64,000 nt of DNA. Source: Melaminivora jejuensis (lineage in GTDB: Bacteria > Pseudomonadota > Gammaproteobacteria > Burkholderiales > Burkholderiaceae_C). Every line of letters begins with the position of its first letter. The first letter of the stretch is position 1. The notes under the pieces were generated by a model. That model was not told where the DNA came from. It saw only the letters and a program-made list of their open reading frames with translations, and made no database searches. Positions 1 to 9,136 of this stretch are shown here, in pieces. The translations under genes were made by a program, and so were the position numbers. The stretch spans positions 3,641,903-3,705,902 of the forward strand of contig NZ_JACWIJ010000002.1 in the NCBI RefSeq assembly GCF_017811175.1. Direction: 5' to 3'.

Positions 1-1319
1 TCGCGCATCAGCGTCATGCCGCTGGCCAGCGCCTGGGCGCGGATGGCGGCCTCGCCGGCGCCGGCGTGGATGTGCGCGCGGATGGCGTCATCGACCGCCA
101 GCAGCTCGAACACGCCGGTGCGCCCGGCGTAGCCCGTGTGCCCGCAGGCCTCGCAGCCGCCGCCCTGGCACTGCGTGCAGTACTTGCGCACCAGCCGCTG
201 CGCCAGCACGCCCAGCAGCGACGACGACAGCAAGAATGGCTCGACCCCCATGTCCACCAGCCGCGTCACGGCGCTGGCCGCGTCGTTGGTGTGCAGCGTG
301 GCCAGCACCAGGTGGCCGGTGAGACTGGCCTGAATGGCGATCTGCGCGGTCTCGAAGTCGCGGATCTCGCCGATCATGATGACGTCCGGGTCTTGCCGCA
401 AAATCGCCCGCAGCGCCTTGGCGAAGGTCAGCTCGATCCTGCTGTTGACCTGCGTCTGGCCTACGCCCGGCAGCTCGTACTCGATCGGGTCTTCCACCGT
501 CATGATGTTGCTGCGCGCCGCGTCCAGCCGCGCCAGTGCCGCGTACAGCGTGGTGGTCTTGCCCGAGCCGGTCGGCCCGGTGACCAGGACGATGCCATGC
601 GGCTGGGCAATGAGCTGCTCCATGCGCGCCAGCACCGGGCCTTGCATCCCCACCGCCTCCAGGTTCAGGCGGCTTTCGCTCTTGTCGAGCAGGCGCAGCA
701 CGGCGCGCTCGCCGTGGGCGTTGGGCAGGGTGGACACGCGCACGTCGATGGCGCGCGTGCCCAGGCGCAGGCTGATGCGCCCGTCCTGCGGCAGGCGTTT
801 TTCCGAGATGTCCAGGTCGGCCATGATCTTCAGGCGCGAGATCAGCGCGGCGTGCAGCGCGCGGTTGGGCTGCACCACCTCGCGCAAGCTGCCATCGACG
901 CGAAAGCGCACGCTGGAGTGGCGCTCGTAAGGCTCGATGTGGATGTCGCTGGCGCCGTCGCGCACGGCCTGGGTCAGCAGGGCGTTGAGCATCCGGATGA
1001 TGGGCGCGTCGCCGGCGCTCTCGAGCAGGTCTTCCACGGCGGGCAGCTCCTGCATCATGCGCGAGAGGTCGGCGCCCTCCTCGACCTCGCTGACCACCGT
1101 GGCGGCGCTGGATTCGCTGTGCGAGTAGGCCAGGCTGATGCGCTGCGCCAGTTGCGCCGCATCCAGCGCGATCAGCTCCATGTCGCCGTGCTTGCGCAGC
1201 ACTTCGGACAGCGCCGGCATGGCCAGCCGGGGGCCGTGCCAGAGTGTCAGCCGGCCGGCATCGTCTTCCAGCAGCAGCTGGTGCGTGCGCGCAAAGGCGT
1301 AGGGCAGGGGGTGGCGCAT
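1..1319 (-). CDS. gspE: Type II secretion ATPase GspE (C-terminus cut by window edge)
   Basis: Cytoplasmic hexameric ATPase that powers pseudopilus assembly in type II secretion. 439 codons are visible from an ATG at 1319; the 3' end lies beyond base 1. Seen: N-terminal GspE domain, Walker [16 protein letters not shown] (about 541-600), Asp boxes with [14 protein letters not shown], Walker B region, a LATLHTNDA His box, and a four-cysteine zinc motif [13 protein letters not shown] (about 135-180). These are all diagnostic of GspE/PulE. It lies 24 bases after the gspD stop and is the last gene of the leftward gsp operon visible here; gspF is not in the window. No frameshift was noticed. Confidence 0.95.
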   Translation of the reverse strand, partial: MRHPLPYAFARTHQLLLEDDAGRLTLWHGPRLAMPALSEVLRKHGDMELIALDAAQLAQRISLAYSHSESSAATVVSEVEEGADLSRMMQELPAVEDLLESAGDAPIIRMLNALLTQAVRDGASDIHIEPYERHSSVRFRVDGSLREVVQPNRALHAALISRLKIMADLDISEKRLPQDGRISLRLGTRAIDVRVSTLPNAHGERAVLRLLDKSESRLNLEAVGMQGPVLARMEQLIAQPHGIVLVTGPTGSGKTTTLYAALARLDAARSNIMTVEDPIEYELPGVGQTQVNSRIELTFAKALRAILRQDPDVIMIGEIRDFETAQIAIQASLTGHLVLATLHTNDAASAVTRLVDMGVEPFLLSSSLLGVLAQRLVRKYCTQCQGGGCEACGHTGYAGRTGVFELLAVDDAIRAHIHAGAGEAAIRAQALASGMTLMR

Positions 1320-1343
1320 GGGGCTGGGCTGGTGCGGCTGGAT

Positions 1344-3708
1344 TTACTGCGGCATGTAGGCCGGGTCGATGGCCGGTGCTGCCGGCGCCGGCGCTGGCGC
1401 TGGCACGCGCAGCGTCGGGCGTACCGGGGCCAGCGGGGCCGGGGCAGGCGGGGCTGGCGGATGGGGCAGCGGCGTCGGCCGGGGCGATGGCGGGGGCCGG
1501 CGCCAGGGCTGGTAGCACCGGCGCCTCCGACACGGCGCGCAGCACCGGGCTGGGCGCGGGCTGGCTGGTTTCCTGCAGCGCGCGGATGGCCTCGTAGCGA
1601 TCGACCATCAGCGCGTCGCTGGTGGCGCTGTCGCGGATGACGACAGGGCGCAGAAAGACCATCAGGTTGGTCTTCTCGCGCGTGCGCTTTTCGCTTCTGA
1701 ACAGGCCGCCGACCACCGGCAGGTCGCCGGCCAGCGGCACCTTGTCCTGCGCCAGGCCGTAGCTGTCTTCCAGCAGGCCGCCGATCACGATGACGCTGCC
1801 GTCGTCCACCAGCACGGTGGATTCGATGGAGCGCTTGCTGGTCGTCGGCCCGTTGACGTTGTTGAGCGTGTTGGCCGCGACCTTGGACACCTCCTGGTAC
1901 AGCGCCAGCTTGACGGTGCCGTTTTCGTTGATGGTCGGGCGCACGCGCAGCATCAGGCCGACATCCTTGCGCTCCACCGTGGTGAAGGGGTTGACGGCGC
2001 CGCCCAGGCCGCCGGTGTTGGCATACGAGCCGGTCGGGAACGGCACGTTGTCGCCGATGATGATCTGCGCCTCCTCGTTGTCCAGCGTCATCAGGTTGGG
2101 CGTGGACAGCACGTTGGCGTCGCCGGTGTTCTCCAGGAAATTGGCCAGCGCGCCCAGGTAGTACTTGCCGTCGATGCGCGGCACGATGGCGGCGTTCATG
2201 CCCGGCGCCGGGCGCGCGCCGGCAGCGCCCAGAGCCGTCAGGTTGCCGTTGGCGGCACTGGCTGCGGCCAGCGCCAGGTTCAGGATGTTGGTGCCCGAGA
2301 TGCTGGAGTTGTTGCCCAGCACGCCCAGCGTGCCGCCCATGTGGCCCAGCACGCCCTGCCACTGGATGCCGAACTCGGCCACGCGGCTGGCGCGCACCTC
2401 GACGATCAGGCTCTCCACCAGCACCTGCGCGCGCCGGCCATCGAGCTTGTCGATCACCGCGCGGATCTGGCGGTACAGCGGCGGCGGCGCGCTGATGATG
2501 AGCGAGTTGGTGCTCGGGTCGGCCTGGATGATGCCGCCCGTGGAGGGCTGTCCGGCACTGCCGGCGCTGCCCGACAGCGCGGGCGCATTGGCGCCCAGGC
2601 CGCCGGTGCCGCCCAGGCCCGACTGCTGCCCCAGGCCGGCGCTTTGCAGGCCGCCCACGCTGCCGCTGCCGCTGCCGCCGGTGCGCACCGGGCTGGCGGC
2701 GGCCCCGGCGTCTGACGCGCTGCCGCCACTGCCGCCGGCCAGCGCCGCGCGCAGCGTGGTGGCCAGCTTCACGGCATCGGCGTTCTTCAGATAGACCACG
2801 TGGATGTTGCCGCTGTCCGCGCCCGCGCCGTTGGCCGCCGGCTGATCCAGGCGCGCCACCAGCGAGCGCACCAGCGCCACGCGCGCCGGGTTGGCCGCGC
2901 GCACGATCAGCGCGTTGCTGCGCGGCTCGGGCAGCAGCGTGGTCTTGAAGGAGTTGTCGCTCTGGCCCTGCGCCGGCGCCGGGCCGCCGCCCATGCCGCC
3001 CTCGATCAGCCGCGCCACCAGCGGCGCCAGATCGCTGGCCACGGCGTGCTGCAGTGGGATGACCTCGACATCGCTGGCGTTGGACACATCCATGGCCGCG
3101 ACGATGCGCGCCAGGCGCTGCAGGTTGTCGGCGTAGTCGGTGATGACCAGCGAGTTGTTGCCTGGGTTGACGTTGATGGTGTTGTTCGGGCTGATGAGCG
3201 GGCGCAGCACCGGCACCAGGTTGGCGGCGTTCTCGAAGTTCAGCTTGAAGATCTGCGTGACGATCTGCCCGCCCGCCGGCGCCCGGCCCGATGGCCCCTG
3301 GGTCACGGCCACGGTGGCGGCCTGCAGCTTGGCATCGGCCTCGGGCACGACCTTGTACAGGCCGGCGGACTCGACCACCGTGAAGCCCTGCAGGCGCAGC
3401 GCCGCCAGGAACTGCTCGAAGGCCTTGGCGGGCGAGACGGCGCGCTCGGTCACCAGGTTGAGCTGGCCCTTGACGCGCGGATCGACCACCACGTTGCGCC
3501 CGGTGATGGTGGCCAGGGTGCGCGCCACGGCCTCGATGTCGGCGCCGGAGAAATTCAGCGTGACCGGCTCGTTGGGCAGCACGCTGCCGGTTTGTGCCGA
3601 TGTCTGTCTGGATGTCTGCGCCGCCGTCTGTGCTTGAGCATCAAAACCGGCTGAAACGCCCGCCAGGCAAGCGCTGATAGCTATGAAAATAGTAGTGAAT
3701 CGAAGCAT
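1344..3708 (-). CDS. gspD: Type II secretion outer-membrane secretin GspD (frameshift in C-terminal tail)
   Basis: Outer-membrane secretin channel of the type II system. Start ATG at 3708 gives a signal peptide ending near ACLAGVSAGFDAQAQ. Then come the N0 domain (VTLNFSGADIEAVARTLA), N1-N3 repeats with a Gly/Ser-rich loop (about 2550-2720), and the secretin core (VPFPTGSY, VGLMLRVRP, VPLAGDLPVVGGLFRS). ATG codons at 3744 and 3753 are alternative starts. The sensible C-terminus ends at the TAA at 1344-1346, but that frame differs from the core frame. The switch falls in the Ala/Pro-rich tail, roughly 1400-1480, and needs one base removed or two added; without it the frame runs antisense-like through gspE. 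The signal-peptide DNA is a copy of a dispersed repeat (3641-3692). Confidence 0.9.
3641..3692 (+). repeat. Dispersed repeat family A, copy 1 (inside gspD signal peptide)
   Basis: Matches the approximate consensus AAA-CC-TTGCC-GGCAAGCGCTG-AGCTAT-AAAA seen about 14 times in this window. Here it contains GCCAGGCAAGCGCTGATAGC followed by TATGAAAATAG. Read on the minus strand it encodes the hydrophobic core of the GspD signal peptide. Confidence 0.8.
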
Positions 3709-3761
3709 CGTGCGCGCTCGGCGCGGTGGGGGCAAGGAGAGCATGGAAGTCATGAGCGCGT

Positions 3762-4433
3762 TCAACCCACGGTGATGATGGAGCGTGCGCCGCTGCGTCG
3801 CCCGATGATATTCAAGAGATTGGCCAGCGCCGCCTCGCGCCCGGGCGCGGCGCTGGCCTCGCCAGTGAAGCGCAGGCGCTGGCCGACCCACTGGCCGCTG
3901 CCCGACAGCAGCAGCGCGCCGTCCAGTGTCGCCAGATTCAGCGTCGGCGCCTCGCCGCCCTGCAGGCTCAGGCGGTAGCTGCCCATGGGCTGCAGCGTGG
4001 ACAGGCGCGAGGACATGGCCAGCGCATCGAGCTGCACCCGGCCCTGCAGCTGCAGCCGGCCCTGCGTCCAGGAGGCGTTCAGGCCCTGGGTGGCCAGTTG
4101 CAGCTGGCCTTGCGGCTGCAGCGTGTTCCAGGGCGTGCCCAGGCCGGCCAGGATGGCCGCCGGCCATTGGCTGCGGCCATCGGCCAGTTGCAGCTGCGCG
4201 CTGCGCCAGCCCAGGCGGGCGTGCAGCTGCAGCGGCGCGGGCGTGCAGCAATCGACATGGAGCTGCACACGTGCGCCCAGCCAGGCCGGGCGCACACGCC
4301 AGTGCAGCCGGGCGGGCAGGGCGGCGCTGTCCTGGCTGCCCGGCCCGCCGGTCAGCACCGGCTGCGCCGAGCCGTTCCACAGCGTGCCGCGCGCGTCGTG
4401 CAGCAGCACCTGCCCGCCGCTGGCGCGCGCCAC
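3762..4433 (-). CDS. gspN: Type II secretion protein GspN (5' end unresolved)
   Basis: Inner-membrane accessory protein of the general secretion pathway. The conserved body (223 codons from a GTG at 4433, ending in SIITVG) reads as GspN: VLLHDARGTLWNGSA near the start and LNIIGRRSGARS near the end. The same frame continues upstream through a membrane anchor (WALTGACLGALCIAIAAAP, about 4455-4525), so the real start is upstream of 4433. No ATG/GTG exists in that frame before a stop near 4600. The most natural start is the ATG at 4854, overlapping the gspM stop as TGATG. It is in another frame, and reaching GspN needs a shift in the C-run near 4520. The intervening DNA is a repeat array. Confidence 0.8.
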   Translation of the reverse strand: MARASGGQVLLHDARGTLWNGSAQPVLTGGPGSQDSAALPARLHWRVRPAWLGARVQLHVDCCTPAPLQLHARLGWRSAQLQLADGRSQWPAAILAGLGTPWNTLQPQGQLQLATQGLNASWTQGRLQLQGRVQLDALAMSSRLSTLQPMGSYRLSLQGGEAPTLNLATLDGALLLSGSGQWVGQRLRFTGEASAAPGREAALANLLNIIGRRSGARSIITVG

Positions 4434-4682
4434 TGCGGTGGCCAGCCAGCGTGCCGGAGCGGCGGCGATGGCGATGCACAGCGCACCCAGGCAGGCGCCA
4501 GTCAGCGCCCAGGCCCAGGGGGGCGGGCGGTGGGGGCGGGGCGGGTGGGGCGCAGGGGCGGGGCACGGGTGGGTCAGGTGGTGGGTGGGTCAGGCAGCGG
4601 GCGGGGAGTGGACGACTGAAAAATGCGCTGGCCGGTCTGGGTGGGTGGGCTGATGGGGCGGCGCGCCATGACCAGCCTGCCC

Positions 4683-4830
4683 CATCCCAGCCTTCCCCCA
4701 GAGGGGGAAGGAGCGGGGAGGCAGCCTGGCCGCCCTTCAGGGGAGAAAGGAGCGGGGAGGCAGCCTGGCCGCCCTTCAGGGGAGAAAGGAGCGCAGAGGC
4801 AGCCTGGGTGCCCTTCAGGGAGGGAAGAGA
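4683..4830. repeat. REP-like palindrome plus 39-bp tandem repeat between gspM and gspN
   Basis: A CTTCCCCCAGAGGGGGAAGG palindrome (about 4690-4710) is followed by about three tandem 39-bp units beginning GAGCGGGGAGGCAGCCTGGC at about 4711 and 4750, with a diverged copy at about 4789. The period is a multiple of three, so on the minus strand it encodes a repeated 13-residue unit (LKGGQAASPLLSP) in the frame that starts at the ATG at 4854. Confidence 0.85.
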
Positions 4831-4853
4831 CGGGAAAGCGACCTGATCGGCCA

Positions 4854-5405
4854 TCAGTCGGGCGGCAGGGTCAGCACCAGGGTGCCGTCCCAGGTGGGGG
4901 CGGCGCTGGCGGGGCTGCGTTTCAGGTGGGCCTGCTGCGGCACGGCGTGTGCGCTGGTGCGCAGTTGCGCCAGCCACTGCGCCAGGGCCTCGGCAGGCAC
5001 GGCCTGCAGCGTCACCGTGGCCTGGTCGCCGGCGATCACGACCCGGGCGCTGCCGCCCGGCAGTTGCTGCACGCTGCGCTGCAGCTGCGCCGGCGCGTCC
5101 AACGCCGGGGTGCGTGGGGCGTCCTGGAGCTGCTGCGCCTCGGCCTGCCACTGCTGCATCTGGCGCAGCTGGGCATCGACGGCGGCGTGGCGCGCGGCGG
5201 AGGTCTTGAGTGTGTGCAGCGCCGGCGCCAGCAGCAGCCACCACAGCAGCGCCAGGCCGATCACGGCGGCGGCCAGCAGCACCAGGGTCTGCTCGCGCGC
5301 GGCCAGGCGCTGCCAGTGGGCGCGCAGCGGGCTGCGCTGCGGTGGACTGCCGGCGGGCGCAGCGGCGGCTGCGGGGCTGGACATGCGGGCGCTGGCCGGG
5401 GTCAT
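4854..5405 (-). CDS. gspM: Type II secretion assembly protein GspM
   Basis: Bitopic inner-membrane protein that pairs with GspL in the assembly platform. From the ATG at 5405 it is 183 residues: a short Ala/Pro-rich cytoplasmic segment, a membrane helix (TLVLLAAAVIGLALLWWLLL) and a periplasmic ferredoxin-like part ending in TLVLTLPPD. The start overlaps the gspL stop as ATGA, supporting translational coupling. A second ATG about 21 bases downstream (MSSPAAAAA) is possible. Its size matches the family and its place between gspL and gspN fits gsp operon order. Confidence 0.88.
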   Translation of the reverse strand: MTPASARMSSPAAAAAPAGSPPQRSPLRAHWQRLAAREQTLVLLAAAVIGLALLWWLLLAPALHTLKTSAARHAAVDAQLRQMQQWQAEAQQLQDAPRTPALDAPAQLQRSVQQLPGGSARVVIAGDQATVTLQAVPAEALAQWLAQLRTSAHAVPQQAHLKRSPASAAPTWDGTLVLTLPPD

Positions 5406-6742
5406 GGCCGGCCTCCTGCGGCATCGTCGGCAGTGGCCGCGCGCAGCACCAGCACGCCGCCGTCCTGCACGCTGGCGGTGGTCTGGCTGGCGCTCAGGCG
5501 CTGCTGCGCGGCGGCCAGTTCTTCGGGCGGCAGCGCCACGCCGCCCAGGCGCAGCGCACCGCGCTCGTAGTCGATGGCGGTGGGCCGGGGCTGCGCGGGC
5601 AGGGCAGTGGCGGCAGCGGCCAGCAGCGGCTCCAGGTCGCTGGGCGAGGCGCTGCCGCTGCCCTGGCGCAGGCGTGCCAGCTCGCGCTCCATTTGCACCG
5701 GCGCATCGACCACCACCTGCACCTGCGGGAAGGTCTGCGTCAGCAGGGCGCGCACGCCGGCCTGCTTGGCGGCAAGCTGCTGGCGATCCTGCCAGGCCCA
5801 CAGGTTCAGGCCGATCAGATGCACGGCCAGCGCCAGGCCCAGGCCCCAGCGGGCGGCGCGCCATTGCGGGGCGCGCAGAAAGCTGTTCAGGCCGCCGCTG
5901 GCCCGGCGCAGGGCGCGTTGCCCGCCGCTGCTGGCGAGTTCAAACTGCGCCAGATCCCAAGACCCGCGTGCGGCGGCCAGGGCGCGCTCGGCGGCGGTCT
6001 GCAGTGCCACGGGCCGGCCCAGCAGGCGCTCGGCCAGGGCGGCGACGGCTGGCTCGGCGCGCACCGGCGGCGCGCCTTCGGTGGCTGGCGGCAGGGCGGC
6101 GGCAATGGCCGGGGTGAGCGGCAGGACGGCCAGCGCTGGCGCGGCGTCGGTCTGTGTGAGGGCGGACGTGGGCGTGGCCGGGCTGGTCTGGCTGGCGGTG
6201 GCGGGGGCAGTGGTGCCAGCTTCCAGGTCGGCGCCCGGGCTGGCCAGCACCAGCCAGGGCTCGTCGGGCGTGCCCAATGCGGTCAGCTCCAGCTGGCCGC
6301 TGGCCGTAGGGCCGGGGGCGAACTCGGGCACCACCCGGTCGGCGGCGTGGCCGGCGGCCTCCAGCGCGGCCAGCGCGGCGCGCAGCCAGGCGCGGTCGCA
6401 CACGGCGACCCAGGTCGGGCTGCCGGCCTGCGCGCCCGGTGCCAGGGCGAAATGCAGTGTGGCCGGATCGTCCAGCAGGTGTTCTTCCAGCAGGCCTTCC
6501 AGCGCCGCGCGCAGGCGCGCCGGCTGGCCCAGCGCACCGGGGGGCAGGGTCACGCGCTGCCAGGACAGGGCGCGCGCCGGCACCAGCGCCACGGTCTCGC
6601 CGGCGCGGCCCGGGGCGGGCAGCAGGGCGGCGCTGGCGCTGGCGTGGCGGGTGAGGCTGTGGCCGTCGGCGGACAGGACGTAGGCGTAGCTGTCGGCCAG
6701 GCCGGAGGTGGCCGGAGCCAGGGTGATGACGAGGGTGCTCAT
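5402..6742 (-). CDS. gspL: Type II secretion protein GspL
   Basis: Inner-membrane protein linking the GspE ATPase to the periplasmic GspM. From the ATG at 6742 it is 446 residues: a cytoplasmic actin-like domain (MSTLVITLAPATSGLADSYA, then PARALSWQRVTLPPG), a low-complexity Ala/Thr/Pro linker, a conserved RGSWDLAQFELAS motif, a membrane helix (GLGLALAVHLIGLNLWAW) and a periplasmic domain. It overlaps gspK by four bases (ATGA) and gspM by four bases, so K-L-M are probably co-translated. Confidence 0.9.
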   Translation of the reverse strand: MSTLVITLAPATSGLADSYAYVLSADGHSLTRHASASAALLPAPGRAGETVALVPARALSWQRVTLPPGALGQPARLRAALEGLLEEHLLDDPATLHFALAPGAQAGSPTWVAVCDRAWLRAALAALEAAGHAADRVVPEFAPGPTASGQLELTALGTPDEPWLVLASPGADLEAGTTAPATASQTSPATPTSALTQTDAAPALAVLPLTPAIAAALPPATEGAPPVRAEPAVAALAERLLGRPVALQTAAERALAAARGSWDLAQFELASSGGQRALRRASGGLNSFLRAPQWRAARWGLGLALAVHLIGLNLWAWQDRQQLAAKQAGVRALLTQTFPQVQVVVDAPVQMERELARLRQGSGSASPSDLEPLLAAAATALPAQPRPTAIDYERGALRLGGVALPPEELAAAQQRLSASQTTASVQDGGVLVLRAATADDAAGGRP

Positions 6743-7914
6743 GGGGCGCGGTCTGGCGCGGCATTGTAGGGGGCGCTCCCGAGCGCGGCGGCGTCGGCGG
6801 GCAGGGCGCCGCGCTCGCGCCACAGGGTGCGTGCCTCGCCGCGCAGCTTGTGGATCAGCGAGCGCTCCTGCACCGTCGCGCCCTCCAGGCGCAGGCGGCC
6901 ACGCACCTCGAAATACTGTGACGAGACGGCGTGCGTGGCGCTGGTGATGCCGCCGTTGCCCACATTGCCTGCAGCGCCGCTGCCGCCCAGCACCCGGATG
7001 GCGTCGGCTTCGCTGCCGAAGTGCCGCGCCTCGCGCGCATCGACCAGTTGCTGCGCCTGCGCCATGCTCAGCTGCGGGGCGCTGGCCCACAGCACCACGG
7101 CGCCGGCGGTATTCAGGTTGACGGGCGTGCGCGCCGGCAGCAGCGTGGCGTAGGGCGCCAGGCGTTGCACGCTGGACTCGGGCAGGCCCCACCAGGTCAG
7201 TTGCGCCAGGCTTTGCGGCAGCAGCGGTGCGTTGTTCTGGGGGGCGTCGGCCAGCGCCAGGCGCAGTTGCTGCGTGAGCGCATCGAGTTCCTGCGCCGGC
7301 AGGTTCAGGTACTGGAACAGGCGGGCGAACTGGCGCTGCGCGGTGGCGTCGGGCTGGCCGTTCTGGATCAGGTTGCGCAGGTTCAGCAGGGCCTGCTGGT
7401 CGCTGATCTGGCCGGACAGGAAGGCGTCCGCCGTGTCGGTGCTGGCGTCCGGCACCTGGGCCACGCCGCGCTGCGCCGCCAGAAAGGTGGACAGGCGCGC
7501 CTCGGCCAGCGGCACCGACCAGGGCTCGGTCAGGTTGTCCGTGCCGTCGCCGGCGCGCGCCAGCGAGTCCTCGCGCAGGATCAGGCGCGACCAGTCCAGC
7601 GCGCCGACCAGGATCCAGGCGGCCTGGATGCGGGCGCGCTCGGCGGTTTCGACCTCGGTGGCGCGCCACTGCTGCCACAGTGCGGCGGCAGCAAAGGTGG
7701 CCACCAGGGTCACGGTGAGCATGGCGGCGAGCAGGGCGGCGCCGGCCTGGCGGGTGTGGCTGCACGTTTTTTTACTCCTTCCCCCTCTGGGGGAAGGTTG
7801 GGATGGGGGCCGGCTGGTGATACGCGACGGCGCTGGAGTTGCAGGGCGGCGCTGGCCCCCACCCCAGCCCTCCCCCAGAGGGGGAGGGAGAGAAGCGCCC
7901 CAGCCGTTGTCCAT
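6739..7914 (-). CDS. gspK: Type II secretion minor pseudopilin GspK (repeat-derived N-terminus)
   Basis: Large minor pseudopilin at the pseudopilus tip. The body is typical: GAALLAAMLTVTLVATFAAAALWQQW hydrophobic stretch, followed by an all-helical domain with PVNLNTAGAVVLWA. The only good in-frame ATG is at 7914, giving 391 residues. It places about 45 residues encoded by a palindromic REP pair (7765-7895) ahead of the hydrophobic segment. Family members usually begin only a few residues before the QxGAALL motif, so either the protein carries a repeat-encoded extension or an unusual start near 7755 is used. A seven-A run at about 7767 sits just before the hydrophobic segment. Confidence 0.88.
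   Translation of the reverse strand: MDNGWGASLPPPLGEGWGGGQRRPATPAPSRITSRPPSQPSPRGGRSKKTCSHTRQAGAALLAAMLTVTLVATFAAAALWQQWRATEVETAERARIQAAWILVGALDWSRLILREDSLARAGDGTDNLTEPWSVPLAEARLSTFLAAQRGVAQVPDASTDTADAFLSGQISDQQALLNLRNLIQNGQPDATAQRQFARLFQYLNLPAQELDALTQQLRLALADAPQNNAPLLPQSLAQLTWWGLPESSVQRLAPYATLLPARTPVNLNTAGAVVLWASAPQLSMAQAQQLVDAREARHFGSEADAIRVLGGSGAAGNVGNGGITSATHAVSSQYFEVRGRLRLEGATVQERSLIHKLRGEARTLWRERGALPADAAALGSAPYNAAPDRAP
7765..7895. repeat. Paired REP-like palindromes (BIME-like) at gspK 5' end
   Basis: An outward pair: CTCCTTCCCCCTCTGGGGGA with TGGGATGGGGGC on the left arm, and GCCCCCACCCCAGCCCTCCC with CCAGAGGGGGAGGGAG on the right, about 50 bases apart. The same arms recur at least eight more times in the window. 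Confidence 0.85.
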
Positions 7915-7943
7915 CAAGCGCTTCCAGCTATCAAAAAATGAGT

Positions 7944-8732
7944 TCAAGACTTGCCCCCGCCCACCAGCGGATTGACCCAGTCGCGCGTCAGCGTGCCGGC
8001 CAGGGCGCCGCCGGGGGGCAGGGTTAGCTGCAGGCGCACGCCTTCGGGGATGCGCAGCGCCGCCTCGCCTGGGCCGCCGATGCTGCGCGGCCCGCTGGGC
8101 GTGGCGGTGCTGCTCGACAAGGCATTGGCCCAGGCGCCGCCTCGATAGTAGAAAAGCTGCCACTCAGCCAGCGCCAGCAATGATGTCTCGCCGCGCCGCT
8201 CGGCCTCGCCGGGGCTGCGCGCCCACAGCGTGGCCTGCTGCCAGGCGGCGTGCCACTGCTCGCGCGTGTGTACCGGCGCGGACTGCCAGCGCAGCCACTG
8301 CGCCTGGCCGCCGACGTTGCGCCGCGCCCAGGCCACGACCAGCGCGCCGTCCTCGGGCGTGCGCGTGCTGCGCCGCGTCAGGCGCAGCAGCTGGCCGTCC
8401 CAGGCGATGGGTTCGGTGTGCTCGATGGCCTGCAGGGCGTCTAGGTCGGCACTCCACTGCGCCAGCACGGTCTGCAGCACCAGCAGCTGGTCGGCGCGCG
8501 TGCGCGTGAGCTCCTGCGACCGCACCATGGCGTCGATGCCGCGCCAGCTCACCAGCGCCAGCAGTGCCATCACCGCCAGCGCCACCAGCAGCTCGACCAG
8601 GGTGAAGCCACGGGTGGGGGCGGTGGTACGTGGTGCGTGGTGCGTGGTGCGCCAGACGCCAGACGCCAAGCGCACGACTGCCCGCCCGGGCGGCCGCCGC
8701 TGGCCTTGCCGCGAAGAGATCGCCCGGATCAT
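7944..8732 (-). CDS. gspJ: Type II secretion minor pseudopilin GspJ
   Basis: Minor pseudopilin with a class III prepilin signal (RG then FTLVELLVALAVMALLALVSW), processed by GspO/PilD. 262 residues from the ATG at 8732. An ATG at 8756, overlapping the gspI stop as TGATG, would give 270 and is the better-coupled start. Either way the leader before the cleavage Gly is about 40-50 residues, much longer than the usual 6-15. The extra leader is encoded by DNA with GTGGTGCGTGGTGCG repeats (about 8628-8650), so it may be an expansion. The C-terminal region (ALRIPEGVRLQLTLPPG) matches GspJ. Confidence 0.9.
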   Translation of the reverse strand: MIRAISSRQGQRRPPGRAVVRLASGVWRTTHHAPRTTAPTRGFTLVELLVALAVMALLALVSWRGIDAMVRSQELTRTRADQLLVLQTVLAQWSADLDALQAIEHTEPIAWDGQLLRLTRRSTRTPEDGALVVAWARRNVGGQAQWLRWQSAPVHTREQWHAAWQQATLWARSPGEAERRGETSLLALAEWQLFYYRGGAWANALSSSTATPSGPRSIGGPGEAALRIPEGVRLQLTLPPGGALAGTLTRDWVNPLVGGGKS

Positions 8733-8755
8733 CGGCAGACACACCCCGCGCCCCA

Positions 8756-9136
8756 TCAATAGCGCCCCACGATGGTGCTCAGGCGCAGCACCGGCTGGCG
8801 GCCCTGGTCGGCCAGCACCTGGGCATCGACGCGGCGAAACTGCGGGTTCGGCGTGGGCGTGGTGCTGATGCTGACGCCGTAGCGCCGCCCGGCCTGCTCG
8901 CAGCTGGCCTGCGTATCGCCGATGGCCGGCAGTTGCGGTGCCAGGCGCACGCGCACCAGCTCGTTTTCGGCGCAGATGTGGGCCAGCACGATGTCGGTCT
9001 CGCGCTCGGCGTTGCGCACCAGGGCGGAGGTGGCCTGGCTGCCGGCCAGCAGGGCGATGGCGGTGATGGCCAGCGCCACCAGCACCTCGACCAGGGTGAA
9101 GCCGCGCGGGCAGCGGCGCGCGGCGCGCGGCGGCAT
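8756..9136 (-). CDS. gspI: Type II secretion minor pseudopilin GspI
   Basis: Minor pseudopilin that joins J and K at the pseudopilus tip. 126 residues from the ATG at 9136, which overlaps the gspH stop (a GTG at 9139 directly precedes it). Seen: short basic leader MPPRAARRCPRG, cleavage before FTLVEVLVALAITAIALLAG, and a body with RNAERETDIVLAHICAENEL typical of GspI. Ends in VGRY at a stop overlapping the possible gspJ start. Confidence 0.92.
   Translation of the reverse strand: MPPRAARRCPRGFTLVEVLVALAITAIALLAGSQATSALVRNAERETDIVLAHICAENELVRVRLAPQLPAIGDTQASCEQAGRRYGVSISTTPTPNPQFRRVDAQVLADQGRQPVLRLSTIVGRY

Noticed and set aside
66..5424. Very long open frames overlapping the gsp genes on either strand (for example 66-1640 plus and 88-5424 minus)
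   Set aside because: In this very high-GC DNA, alternate frames stay open by chance. Their translations are Arg/Ala/Pro-rich without motifs, while gsp family motifs lie in the annotated frames. The 88-5424 frame is gspD plus read-through.
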